In this document: positions 51,627-58,870 of the stretch, one piece after another | Layout of the letters: the number at the start of each line of letters is the position of its first letter | How positions within the stretch are numbered: position 1 is the stretch's first letter | Origin: an uncultured Collinsella sp. | Lineage (GTDB): Bacteria; Actinomycetota; Coriobacteriia; Coriobacteriales; Coriobacteriaceae | DNA length: 64,000 bases | Assembly: GCA_902496275.1 (NCBI GenBank) | Contig: CABVAC010000005.1 | Span: 28,309 to 92,308 of the forward strand | Direction of reading: 5' to 3' | The notes under the pieces: generated by a model | The model's database searches: none | Seen by the model: the letters and a program-made list of their open reading frames with translations, nothing else | Told to the model about the DNA's origin: nothing | Translations under genes and position numbers: made by a program

Positions 51627-52070
51627 ATGCGCTGTCCCAAATGCGGCAAGGCACATACCCGCGTCGTTGATTCCCGTATGCAGGAGTCAAATAACACCAT
51701 TAAGCGTCGCCGCGAATGTTGCTCGTGTAACTATCGCTTTACAACGTTCGAACGATGCGAAGACCCAATCGAGGTCATTAAGTCGGACGGAACCAAGCAG
51801 CGGTTCGATCGCAATAAGCTGCTCGTCGGCTTGATGCGCGCCACTATCAAGCGCGATATCGACACTAAGAAGCTCAATGAGATTATCGATGACATCGAGG
51901 TCGAGCTGCGCTCTCGCACGCTGACGGCCGTTACGTCCCATGAGTTGGGTGACATGGTACTCAAGCGCTTGGCCAAGATCGACAAGGTGGCGTACATCCG
52001 CTTTGCCTCGGTCTACCGCGATTTCAAAGACGTCGATGAGTTTCTGCAAGAGCTCGACAAGCTAAGGTGA
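51627..52070 (+). CDS. nrdR: Transcriptional repressor NrdR
   Basis: NrdR represses ribonucleotide reductase genes in response to ATP/dATP. The 147-residue product has a zinc ribbon (CPKCGKAHTRVVDSRMQ ... CCSCNYRFTTFE) and an ATP-cone domain (VIKSDGTKQRFDRNKLLVGL). It starts 51 bases after the LysM gene with ATG after AGAGGAGGTACC. Linking dNTP control to the SOS locus is logical during repair. Confidence 0.95.
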   Translation: MRCPKCGKAHTRVVDSRMQESNNTIKRRRECCSCNYRFTTFERCEDPIEVIKSDGTKQRFDRNKLLVGLMRATIKRDIDTKKLNEIIDDIEVELRSRTLTAVTSHELGDMVLKRLAKIDKVAYIRFASVYRDFKDVDEFLQELDKLR

Positions 52071-52074
52071 TTCC

Positions 52075-52518
52075 ATGTCCAACATTACCGTCAACATAAA
52101 GCGTCTCGACCCCACCGTCGAGCTTCCCAAATACGCCCATCCCACCGATGCCGGCTTGGATTTGCGCTCCAACGAGGACTGCATTCTGAAGCCCTTCGAA
52201 CGCCGTCTGGTCTCTACTGGGCTGGCCATCGCCCTGCCCGATGGCTACGCCGGCTTCGTCCAGCCCCGAAGCGGTTTGGCCATCAAGCAGGGCCTGTCTA
52301 TAGTCAATACGCCGGGCCTCATCGACGCCCACTACCGAGGAGAACTCAAGGTTATCCTCATCAACCTGGATCCCTCCAACAACATCCAAATCAACAAAGG
52401 CGACCGCATAGCCCAACTCGTCATCCAAGAAGTCCCCACGGTCAACCTCATAGAAGTAGAAGAACTAGACGAAACCGACCGAGGCAACGGAGGCTTCGGC
52501 TCCAGCGGCGTCGCCTAG
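52075..52518 (+). CDS. dut: dUTP diphosphatase
   Basis: Dut hydrolyses dUTP to keep uracil out of DNA and supply dUMP. The 147-residue trimer-type enzyme has motifs DAGLDLRS, PRSGLAIKQG, GLIDAHYRGELKV, KGDRIAQLVIQ and the C-terminal RGNGGFGSSGV loop. It begins 4 bases after nrdR. The second half uses codons unlike the neighbours (ATA, GAA, CAA and C-rich third positions), so part of the gene may have a different history. Confidence 0.95.
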   Translation: MSNITVNIKRLDPTVELPKYAHPTDAGLDLRSNEDCILKPFERRLVSTGLAIALPDGYAGFVQPRSGLAIKQGLSIVNTPGLIDAHYRGELKVILINLDPSNNIQINKGDRIAQLVIQEVPTVNLIEVEELDETDRGNGGFGSSGVA

Positions 52519-52534
52519 GGGCGCTCGTATCCCT

Positions 52535-52637
52535 CCCGCCCGGGGCTTACCTATATCATTCCATGCTCAAACATTCTCGCGTCGCTTCGCTCGCTGCGAA
52601 ACTGCGCGTGGAACGATATAGGTAAGCCCCGGGCGGG
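52535..52637 (+). repeat. Structured 3'-UTR hairpin, copy 1 (after dut)
   Basis: Arms of 29 bases (52535-52563 and 52609-52637) pair with one mismatch. The outer 17 bp are CCCGCCCGGGGCTTACC with its complement. The inner part TATATCATTCCA pairs with TGGAACGATATA and encloses a 45-base core beginning TGCTCAAACATTCTCGC. It starts 17 bases after the dut stop. Copy 2 (52799-52899) has the same inner part and core, oriented the same way relative to its own gene, but a different outer stem. Confidence 0.85.
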
Positions 52638-52670
52638 CGGCTACTCGCTTGAAACAATATTTACTTTTCT

Positions 52671-52719
52671 AGTAAGCCGATGCGACAAAGGGGCTGTCCC
52701 TTTGTCGCATCGGCTTACT
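52671..52719. repeat. REP-like perfect palindrome, 22-bp arms
   Basis: The arms at 52671-52692 and 52698-52719 are exact reverse complements with the loop GCTGT; the stem top is ATGCGACAAAGGG and CCCTTTGTCGCAT. The GGGG(A)C(A/T)GTCCC-type centre recalls the ends of the RAYT remnant at 2972-3218. There is no good T-run, so it is more a REP-type repeat than a terminator, though it may stop transcripts from both sides of this convergent gap. The rest of the 52519-52910 gap holds the two hairpin copies and nothing else recognised. Confidence 0.8.
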
Positions 52720-52797
52720 GTATTTATATTTTCCTGTTTTACCTTTGCAGGTTCTAATGGAGGGGATACCGAAGTAGCTGCTAGTAAGTAAACGCAG

Positions 52798-52899
52798 CCG
52801 CTCTGCCGGAGCCGCCCTTATATCGTTCCACGCGCAGTTTCGCAGCGAAGCGAGAATGTTTGAGCATGGAATGATATAAGGGCGGCCCCGGCAGAGCGG
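52798..52899 (-). repeat. Structured 3'-UTR hairpin, copy 2 (after the glycosyltransferase gene)
   Basis: Arms of 33 bases (52798-52830 and 52867-52899) pair with two mismatches. Read in the direction of the minus-strand gene, the conserved inner stem (TATATCATTCCA / TGGAACGATATA) and a 36-base core (TGCTCAAACATTCTCGCTTC...) match copy 1, with 9 bases fewer in the core. The outer stem (CCGCTCTGCCGGGGCCGCCC with its partner) is unrelated to that of copy 1 but still self-complementary. It ends 12 bases from the stop of the glycosyltransferase gene. Confidence 0.85.
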
Positions 52900-52910
52900 C
52901 GGACATTCGA

Positions 52911-54212
52911 CTAGCGGATATGCGCGGGCTTTCCTCCCCAGTAGAAGCGGCAGAAGGCTCGTTTACGTTTTTGGGGCTTACCTGCAAGCTCCATGGTGGC
53001 GATGGCGATGTCCTCGGCTGCGTGTGGACGGCGCAGGACTTCGCCATTGATGAGCAGTGCCTTGAGCGACTCCGGATGATCGTGGAGATGGCGCAACGTC
53101 ACGATGAGTTCTCGTGCGGTGGTGACATGCATGCTGACGCCCATGCCGGTGAGCATCGTGGTGTTTGCCTTTTCCTGGCCATAGGACTTGCCCAGCAGGA
53201 TCATCGGCAGATGCGCGCACAGGCACTCGGTGACGGTGAGTCCGCCCGATTTGAGAATTGCCAGGTCGCAGCCGTGCATGAGGGCCGCCATGTCGTCCAC
53301 GTAGTCTAGAACCGTGACGTTTTCGAGCTTCATGGCGTCGAAGAGCGTCTTGAGTCGGGTGGCGTATTCTTTATCCTTGCCCGGTAAAAAGACAAAGTGC
53401 ATGTCCTCAAAGCTGCGTAAGAAGGGGAGCGTGTGGTCCATCGCGGCGCGGAAACGCACGTATGGTTGGGGTAAACTGGCACCGGCCATCACCAATACGA
53501 CGGTTTTGTCTATGGGGAGATTGAACTTGCTGAGCTCATCTTCGCGTTTGTAATCTGAATCGAAACCGGCTCGGATGGGGATGCCCGTTATGCGGATCTT
53601 TGACTCGGGAACCTTGCGCGGGCGCAGCGTTTCGGCCATAAACTCGTTGGCTACACAGAATAGGTCGGTGTCCTTGTGGGGCCAAAAGCCTTCGACTTCG
53701 TAATCGGTCGGCACACAGATGACCGGGTAATCGATACCCGTAATTACGCGGGCGCCCACGGCAACATTGGCTGCTGTGATGTGCGTTGCGACCACGGCTA
53801 TAGGCCTGCGGCGACGAATATATTCGTTGAAGGCGGGGAACATAATACGCGACCATGCCGTGCCGCCACCCCAGAGAAGATGTCCCGTAAGCGTATATCG
53901 CCAGGTCAGGTCGTAAATGGGGCGTGTGGCTCCCGTAAAAGAAGCCGCGGTCTTATTGCCGTCGAATTTAATACGTCCAAAATCAAGGATATCGAGCACT
54001 TCAATTTCAATATCCTCAGGGATTCCCTTGGTGCCGCGGATAAGTTCAAATGCTTGTGCAATCGCGTTGGCGGCGGCTTTGTGGCCCGATCCAACCGATG
54101 CGTGCACAATGGTTACTAGGGGTTTTTGTGCAGGTGAAACGGTCATTTGCTCCGGTTGGGGAGTGGCTTGCATGGGCAGGGGAGCGCTATTGCTCATCTG
54201 CGTTTGATCCAT
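52911..54212 (-). CDS. MGDG-synthase-like glycosyltransferase (processive diacylglycerol glycosyltransferase type)
   Basis: The 433-residue product has a MGDG_synth N-terminal domain (about 40-210: VTIVHASVGSGHKAAANAIA, WRYTLTGHLLWGGG) and a glycosyltransferase family 28 C-terminal domain. The latter holds VLVMAGASLPQP and the nucleotide-sugar-binding LAILKSGGLTVTECLCAHLP. Such enzymes transfer sugar from UDP-glucose or UDP-galactose to diacylglycerol to make membrane glycolipids and lipoteichoic-acid anchors. The sugar cannot be told from sequence. The ATG at 54212 follows AAGGGGAGTTATCG; an upstream start lacks such a site. It is divergent from trxB. Confidence 0.85.
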   Translation of the reverse strand: MDQTQMSNSAPLPMQATPQPEQMTVSPAQKPLVTIVHASVGSGHKAAANAIAQAFELIRGTKGIPEDIEIEVLDILDFGRIKFDGNKTAASFTGATRPIYDLTWRYTLTGHLLWGGGTAWSRIMFPAFNEYIRRRRPIAVVATHITAANVAVGARVITGIDYPVICVPTDYEVEGFWPHKDTDLFCVANEFMAETLRPRKVPESKIRITGIPIRAGFDSDYKREDELSKFNLPIDKTVVLVMAGASLPQPYVRFRAAMDHTLPFLRSFEDMHFVFLPGKDKEYATRLKTLFDAMKLENVTVLDYVDDMAALMHGCDLAILKSGGLTVTECLCAHLPMILLGKSYGQEKANTTMLTGMGVSMHVTTARELIVTLRHLHDHPESLKALLINGEVLRRPHAAEDIAIATMELAGKPQKRKRAFCRFYWGGKPAHIR

Positions 54213-54329
54213 CGATAACTCCCCTTCAGCTTTGTTACGCGATTTATCATTGTAGTGCATGAGTGTCATGTTCACGTAAATTTGGGTATGAGCGCAAAGA
54301 ACGCCAATCTTTCGACAGGAGGTCTCTTC

Positions 54330-55268
54330 ATGACTACCCATCAGCCGATCGATGTTGCGATTATCGGTGGCGGCCCTGCGGGCTATGCTGCGGCCATTTA
54401 TGCGGCGCGCTCCAACCTAACGACGACCGTGATTGAACAGGGCATGTCGGGAGGGCAGATCGCCACGACCAATGAAGTCGAGAACTATCCGGGCATTCCG
54501 CTCTTGAGTGGCGCCGAACTCGGTGAGCGTTTTCAGCAGCATGCAGAGGGCCTGGGAGCACAGGTTACATGGAGCATGGTTACGGGTATCGATTACGATG
54601 CCGATGCAGCGCTGTTTACGGTGCATCACGATTTGGGCGATACGTCGGCCTCGAGCGTTATCGCTTGCATGGGTGCCACGCCGCGATCTGCTGGTTTTGT
54701 TGGCGAGGATGCGTATCGCGGTCGCGGCGTTTCGTATTGCGCGACGTGCGACGGCATGTTCTTTCGCGGCAAGCAGGTTTTTGTCATCGGCGGCGGCAAT
54801 GCTGCCTGCGAGGAAGCTCTGTTCTTGTCAGAAATCGCCAGCAGCGTGACCATCGTTTTGCGCCGCGATCAGTTCCGTGCCCCCGATGGTGTGGTTCAAA
54901 AAGTTCTTGCAAAAGATAATATTTCAGTTAGGTACCAAACTAGTATTGTCGAGCTCTCGGGCGAAGCCATGCCAACGACGATTACCTTTAAGGACAATGC
55001 ATCCGGGGAAACTCACACCGAGTCATTTGTCCCTGGCTCGTTTGGTATCTTTGTCTTTACCGGAACGCAGCCCCATTCCGAGCTCGTTGAGCATCTAGTC
55101 GATCTGGCGCCGGACGGCGGTATTGTTACTGATGATTCCATGGCGACCCGCACGCCAGGTCTATTTGCCGCTGGCGACATCCGTTCCAAGCGTTTACGCC
55201 AGGTTGTGACTGCCGTTTCTGATGGAGCCATAGCGGCAACGAGCGTATACGCGTTTCTCCGTGGATAA
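54330..55268 (+). CDS. trxB: Thioredoxin reductase
   Basis: TrxB passes electrons from NADPH through FAD and a CxxC pair to thioredoxin. The 312-residue product has the FAD motif VAIIGGGPAGYAAAIYAARS, the redox site YCATCDGMFF, the NADPH motif VIGGGNAACEEALFL, and GLFAAGDIRSKRLRQVVTA. The ATG at 54330 follows GACAGGAGGTCTCTTC and is preferred to an upstream start. No thioredoxin gene is adjacent. A clear terminator follows. Confidence 0.94.
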   Translation: MTTHQPIDVAIIGGGPAGYAAAIYAARSNLTTTVIEQGMSGGQIATTNEVENYPGIPLLSGAELGERFQQHAEGLGAQVTWSMVTGIDYDADAALFTVHHDLGDTSASSVIACMGATPRSAGFVGEDAYRGRGVSYCATCDGMFFRGKQVFVIGGGNAACEEALFLSEIASSVTIVLRRDQFRAPDGVVQKVLAKDNISVRYQTSIVELSGEAMPTTITFKDNASGETHTESFVPGSFGIFVFTGTQPHSELVEHLVDLAPDGGIVTDDSMATRTPGLFAAGDIRSKRLRQVVTAVSDGAIAATSVYAFLRG

Positions 55269-55310
55269 GTACGATAATATATCTTATGTAAGGTTGCTAT
55301 CTTTAAAACA

Positions 55311-55353
55311 AAGTGGTTGGACGGTGCATCAATGTGCTGTCCAACCACTTTTA
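55311..55353 (+). terminator. Intrinsic terminator after trxB
   Basis: AAGTGGTTGGAC (55311-55322) pairs perfectly with GTCCAACCACTT (55339-55350), followed by TTAC. Confidence 0.75.
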
Positions 55354-55359
55354 CTTGCC

Positions 55360-55388
55360 GGCTATATGGTATGCAAAACTAGATAACC
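55360..55388 (+). promoter_or_regulatory. Operator-like site A upstream of the DUF1836 gene
   Basis: GGCTATATGGT-ATGCAAA-ACTAGATAACC matches site B (57034-57062) at 23 of 29 bases. It is an imperfect palindrome (8 of 11 arm pairs). It lies directly before TAGAAT (55389-55394) and TACAAT (55394-55399), the candidate -10 elements of the DUF1836 gene, so bound protein would cover the -35 position. Confidence 0.6.
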
Positions 55389-55423
55389 TAGAATACAATA
55401 TAGCTAATGAACGGAGGATCCTT

Positions 55424-56035
55424 ATGAACCACGCCAAACGCGTTATCCCGATGTCCGATACATCGGTCAGCATTAAGCCTGAGGATATTCAGCCCACTGT
55501 GCTGCCCGATGCATTTATTCAGTCCGATATCGTGCGCAAACTTAATACGTTGAGTCTGCCGCGCTATAACCAGTTGCCCAATGTGACGCTCTACCGCGAC
55601 CAGGTTATTGAGTATGTTGCGCTGTGGATGGAGCCGCTGTCCATTTGCGTTGAGCAGCCTGTCATTACGCCATCGATGATCAATAACTACGTGAAGGTCG
55701 GCCTGGTGCCTGCTCCGGTCAAAAAGCAATATGGCCGCGAGCAGATTGCCCGCCTGATCGCTATCTGCATCTTTAAGCAGGTGCTACCTATTGCTGCGGT
55801 GCAGGCACTCTTTAACATTCAGCGTTTGAGCTACGATGCCCCGACGGCCTTTGATTATGTGGTCGATCAGCTCGAGGCATCGATTCGTTCGGCGTTTTCC
55901 GTCGAGCAGACGCCGGTTCCCGATACGGCGCATCAGGTAACGCGTGAGTCGCTGCTTGTGCGCAGCGCGGTTTCATCCTTTGTTTCGAAGGCTTACTTGA
56001 TGAGCTATCTCAAGTTCAACGGGTTTAATAGCTAG
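55424..56035 (+). CDS. DUF1836 family putative DNA-binding regulator
   Basis: The 203-residue product has the DUF1836 core: SMINNYVKVGLVPAPVKKQY followed by GREQIARLIAICIFKQVLPI. This resembles a MerR-like helix-turn-helix in which a second recognition segment selects a regulator role. A short polar N-terminus (about 45 residues) and an acidic C-terminus complete it. The ATG at 55424 follows ACGGAGGATCCTT. The gene is monocistronic and convergent with degV. Both have a related 29-bp palindrome upstream, which suggests that this protein regulates itself and degV. The ligand is unknown. Confidence 0.75.
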   Translation: MNHAKRVIPMSDTSVSIKPEDIQPTVLPDAFIQSDIVRKLNTLSLPRYNQLPNVTLYRDQVIEYVALWMEPLSICVEQPVITPSMINNYVKVGLVPAPVKKQYGREQIARLIAICIFKQVLPIAAVQALFNIQRLSYDAPTAFDYVVDQLEASIRSAFSVEQTPVPDTAHQVTRESLLVRSAVSSFVSKAYLMSYLKFNGFNS

Positions 56036-56046
56036 CCGACGTATAA

Positions 56047-56095
56047 AACGGGCGGGACAAAGAGCCATCTGTCGCTTTGTCCGGCCCGTTTTTTT
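56047..56095. terminator. Terminator between DUF1836 gene and degV
   Basis: CGGGC and GGACAAAG pair with CTTTGTCC and GCCCG, and T7 follows on the plus strand. On the minus strand AAAAC lies after the stem, giving a weaker stop for degV in that direction. Confidence 0.8.
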
Positions 56096-56108
56096 GCTTG
56101 GTTGGACT

Positions 56109-56975
56109 TTATTTGCCCGAAGCTACGCCCATGCCGTAGCCGATGATCAGGCCGTGCATCTCGGCGTAATAGGAATCCAGGCCGTTGCAGGGCATGATGA
56201 TGGTCTTGGAGCAGGGCCAATGTTCGACTATGCGATCAGTAAGCGCCTGGGCTCCAGCTTCGTTCTCAACGTGATCGATGATGACCTCACCGCCCGTAAA
56301 GCCCTCGGCTTCCATAGTGTCGATGATCTTGTTGAGCATCTTCTTTTCGCCACGCGTGTGCCCGACGAGTTCGATTTTACCGGCCTCACTCGCCGTGCCC
56401 AAAATGCGGATATTGAGCTTGTTGGCAATGACGCCGGCTGCCTTAGGGATACGTCCGGCTTTGGCGAGGTTTTCGTAATTGCACAAACTGAAGAGGATTT
56501 TGCTGTTCTGTTCAAGGCTATCGAAGTATGCGCAAGCATCCTCGAATGAGACATTCGGATTGCTTGCAAGATAGCGGTCGAACAGCAAGAAAATGAGGTC
56601 CATTTTGCCGCCAGCTGCGCGTGAATTGACTAGATGAATCTGTCGGTCGGGCTCCTCGGCAAGAACCATATCGCGAGCCGTGGCTGCCGCGTTGTAGCTG
56701 CCCGACACGCCCTCAGAGATCGGCATGCAGATGGTCTTGTCTGCCAATTTGAAGAGCTCGGCCCACTCCCCCACGCTGGGACAAGCGCTCGAAGAGGCAT
56801 TCGTCTCCGCCTGAACAGCGCAGTTGAGCTCATGAACATCGAGCGAAAGGTCATCGACGAATTCACGCTCCCCCACTCGAATTTTGAGGGGAGCAAATGC
56901 AAAGGTGGTATGGGGTGCGATCGGTTGCCAATCGCGGAGGTTGCAGCTTGAATCGGAGATAAGTGCCCAGCTCAT
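56109..56975 (-). CDS. DegV family fatty-acid-binding protein
   Basis: DegV/FakB proteins bind a fatty acid and present it to the kinase FakA for use in phospholipid synthesis. The 288-residue product starts SWALISDSSCNLRDW and has the family blocks SSACPSVGEWAELFK, CMPISEGVSGSYNAA, VNSRAAGGKMDLIFLL and KAGRIPKAAGVIANKLNIRI. The last block is the glycine/lysine segment around the fatty-acid carboxylate site. TATAAT (complement of 57005-57010) is the -10 element, and palindromic site B lies just upstream of the -35 position. Confidence 0.88.
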   Translation of the reverse strand: MSWALISDSSCNLRDWQPIAPHTTFAFAPLKIRVGEREFVDDLSLDVHELNCAVQAETNASSSACPSVGEWAELFKLADKTICMPISEGVSGSYNAAATARDMVLAEEPDRQIHLVNSRAAGGKMDLIFLLFDRYLASNPNVSFEDACAYFDSLEQNSKILFSLCNYENLAKAGRIPKAAGVIANKLNIRILGTASEAGKIELVGHTRGEKKMLNKIIDTMEAEGFTGGEVIIDHVENEAGAQALTDRIVEHWPCSKTIIMPCNGLDSYYAEMHGLIIGYGMGVASGK

Positions 56976-57032
56976 AGAGGGTCCTTTCTAATCGTTCCCA
57001 TTCAATTATAGCCATCTTGCAGACCGATTGGG

Positions 57033-57063
57033 CCGCTATCTAGTATTCAAAACTAGATAGCGG
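57033..57063 (-). promoter_or_regulatory. Operator-like site B upstream of degV
   Basis: CCGCTATCTAGT (57033-57044) and ACTAGATAGCGG (57052-57063) form a perfect 12-bp palindrome with a 7-base centre. It lies immediately upstream of the degV -35 position (-10 TATAAT at 57005-57010), a place suited to an activator. It matches site A at the DUF1836 gene. Confidence 0.65.
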
Positions 57064-57077
57064 ACTGCACTAAAGGC

Positions 57078-57117
57078 AAAAGAATGGACCCCATGACTCA
57101 AAGCCACGAGGTCCATA
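57078..57117 (-). terminator. Intrinsic terminator of the NlpC/P60 gene
   Basis: In the minus-strand transcript ATGGACC pairs with GGTCCAT around a partly paired loop, followed by TTCTTTTG. Confidence 0.75.
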
Positions 57118-57139
57118 TCCGTTTGCTTTATCTGAATAC

Positions 57140-58267
57140 TTAGTAGCGCACGAAAATGTAGTTGTTGTTCATGCCGGCGGCAACGGAGCTGATGATAACA
57201 CCCGTGTTGTAGTCGGAAGCATGAATCATCTGACCACCACCGATGTAAATGCCGGTGTGGTACGAGTTGACCACAACGTCACCGGGCTGCGGATCGGACA
57301 CACGCGTCCAGCCCATAAAGGTGCCCGTGGTGCCCAGGCGGCAATAGCGACCAGTGAGGCAATAGCTAACAAAACCAGAGCAGTCGAAACTGTTCGGGCC
57401 AATTCCGCCCCAGGAATAGGCGCAACCAAGCTTGCTGTATGCACGCGAGACAACAGAACCGCCATCGACGGACTGGCTCGGAGCAGAAGGCGTCGGAGCC
57501 GGGGCAGGCGTGGAGGGCTGCGGTGTCGGAGCAGGTGCCGGCGTAGGAGCCGGAGTGTTGCCGCCCTGGTTGTTGTTATTGCTGGTCTGGCCACCGTTGT
57601 TGGTGTTCTCGGTCGCACCGGCAGTCTCGTTGCTCACCGTGGCCTTCTCGGCGGTACTGGCGTTGATGCCGGCCTGCAGCGCGGCGTTGGCCTCGGCCTC
57701 AGCGGCAAGCTCAGCCTGCAGCTGTGAATCCAGAGAGTTTACGACGTTCTGTGCTTCAGCCTGCTGGGCGTTAAGCTCGTCGACCTTCTTTTGCGTGGTG
57801 GCGACGTTCTTTTCCTGCTCGGCCTGCTTATCGGTGAGCTGCTGTTTGAGCTCCTTGACCTCTTGAATGGTCTGAGCCTGCTTATCGGAAACTTTGCCGT
57901 AGTAGAACAGACGGTTGAGCATATCGCTCAGGTCATCGACGCCCGTCAGAACCTGAAGCAGGCTCAGACCGCCGGTTTTGTACTCGCCGGCGACATAGGT
58001 CGAGAGCTTGGCCTGACCATCGGCGATCTCCTGCTGCTTTTGCGTGATCTCGCCAGCAGTCTGATCGAGCGCCTGCGTCTGCGTGGCGAGCTCATCGTAA
58101 ATCTGCTGAGTTTGGGTACCGATCTGCTCGAGCTTCGTACGAGCAGCGGCAAGGTCGGATGCGGTATCGGCGTAGGCAGGAGCCGCGAGGCCCAAGCCCA
58201 AAACACAAGCGAGGGTTGCCGTAGCAGCGCAGCGTGCCATGTTTTTGTGCGTGTTTGCTGTGCGCAT
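57140..58267 (-). CDS. Secreted NlpC/P60 peptidoglycan hydrolase with coiled-coil N-terminus
   Basis: The 375-residue product has a signal peptide (about 1-33, ending APAYADT), a long coiled coil (about 35-205) and a low-complexity Asn/Pro/Ala linker (about 215-265). A C-terminal NlpC/P60 domain follows with the catalytic Cys in NSFDCSGFVSYCL and His in SYHTGIYIGGGQMIHA. This is the layout of RipA/CwlO-type endopeptidases that cut D-Glu-mDAP-type stem peptides during division or growth. The coiled coil may be controlled by an FtsEX-like partner, not seen here. The start follows GGAAAGGAAGCTAC. Confidence 0.92.
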   Translation of the reverse strand: MRTANTHKNMARCAATATLACVLGLGLAAPAYADTASDLAAARTKLEQIGTQTQQIYDELATQTQALDQTAGEITQKQQEIADGQAKLSTYVAGEYKTGGLSLLQVLTGVDDLSDMLNRLFYYGKVSDKQAQTIQEVKELKQQLTDKQAEQEKNVATTQKKVDELNAQQAEAQNVVNSLDSQLQAELAAEAEANAALQAGINASTAEKATVSNETAGATENTNNGGQTSNNNNQGGNTPAPTPAPAPTPQPSTPAPAPTPSAPSQSVDGGSVVSRAYSKLGCAYSWGGIGPNSFDCSGFVSYCLTGRYCRLGTTGTFMGWTRVSDPQPGDVVVNSYHTGIYIGGGQMIHASDYNTGVIISSVAAGMNNNYIFVRY

Positions 58268-58299
58268 GTAGCTTCCTTTCCAGTAACTAAGGGTAACGG

Positions 58300-58830
58300 C
58301 TAGTCCACCGTCACCAGGCTAAAGAGCTCCACATCGTCATTAGACGGTGTGAGCTTCTCGCGCGGGTTGAGAAACGCAAGCTCAAGGATACAACCGTAAC
58401 CGACAAGCTTTGCGCCCATATCTCGCACCAGTTTACCTGTTGCCTCGACGGTTCCGCCCGTCGCGACCAAGTCGTCCAGAATCAACACGGTATCTTTAGA
58501 GCTGATAGCGTCGGTATGGATCTCAATTGAATCGGTGCCGTACTCGAGCTCGTAGCTCTGACTTACGGTCTCGCGCGGTAGCTTGCCAGGTTTACGTGCG
58601 GGAACAAAGCCGGCGCCAAGGGCTACAGCCACCGGTACGCCAACCATAAAGCCGCGAGCCTCGGGACCCACGACCTTGGTGATTCCCATGCCGGCAAAGT
58701 GCTCGGCGAGGGCATCGGTCATGGCTTTGAGCGCCTCGGGATTGCCAAAGAGCGGCGTGATGTCTTTAAAGATGACTCCGGGCTCGGGATAGTCGGGGAT
58801 GTCGACGATTTGAGATTCGAAGTCGTACAT
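58300..58830 (-). CDS. apt: Adenine phosphoribosyltransferase
   Basis: Apt salvages adenine to AMP with PRPP. The 176-residue product has DIPDYPEPGVIFKDITPL, the family block GPEARGFMVGVPVAVALG, the flexible-loop region PRETVSQSYELEYG and the PRPP motif VLILDDLVATGGTVEATGKL. The ATG at 58830 follows GAAAGGTCATGCA. It could be mistaken for pyrE, but the N-terminal adenine-binding pattern is Apt-type. Confidence 0.95.
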   Translation of the reverse strand: MYDFESQIVDIPDYPEPGVIFKDITPLFGNPEALKAMTDALAEHFAGMGITKVVGPEARGFMVGVPVAVALGAGFVPARKPGKLPRETVSQSYELEYGTDSIEIHTDAISSKDTVLILDDLVATGGTVEATGKLVRDMGAKLVGYGCILELAFLNPREKLTPSNDDVELFSLVTVD

Positions 58831-58870
58831 TGCATGACCTTTCAATGGGTTGCCGGATAAGCGGCAGCTG

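Noticed and set aside
58300..58830. apt as pyrE, which would complete the pyrimidine pathway
   Set aside because: DIPDYPEPGVIFKDITPL and GPEARGF are Apt-specific blocks. PyrE has a different N-terminus.
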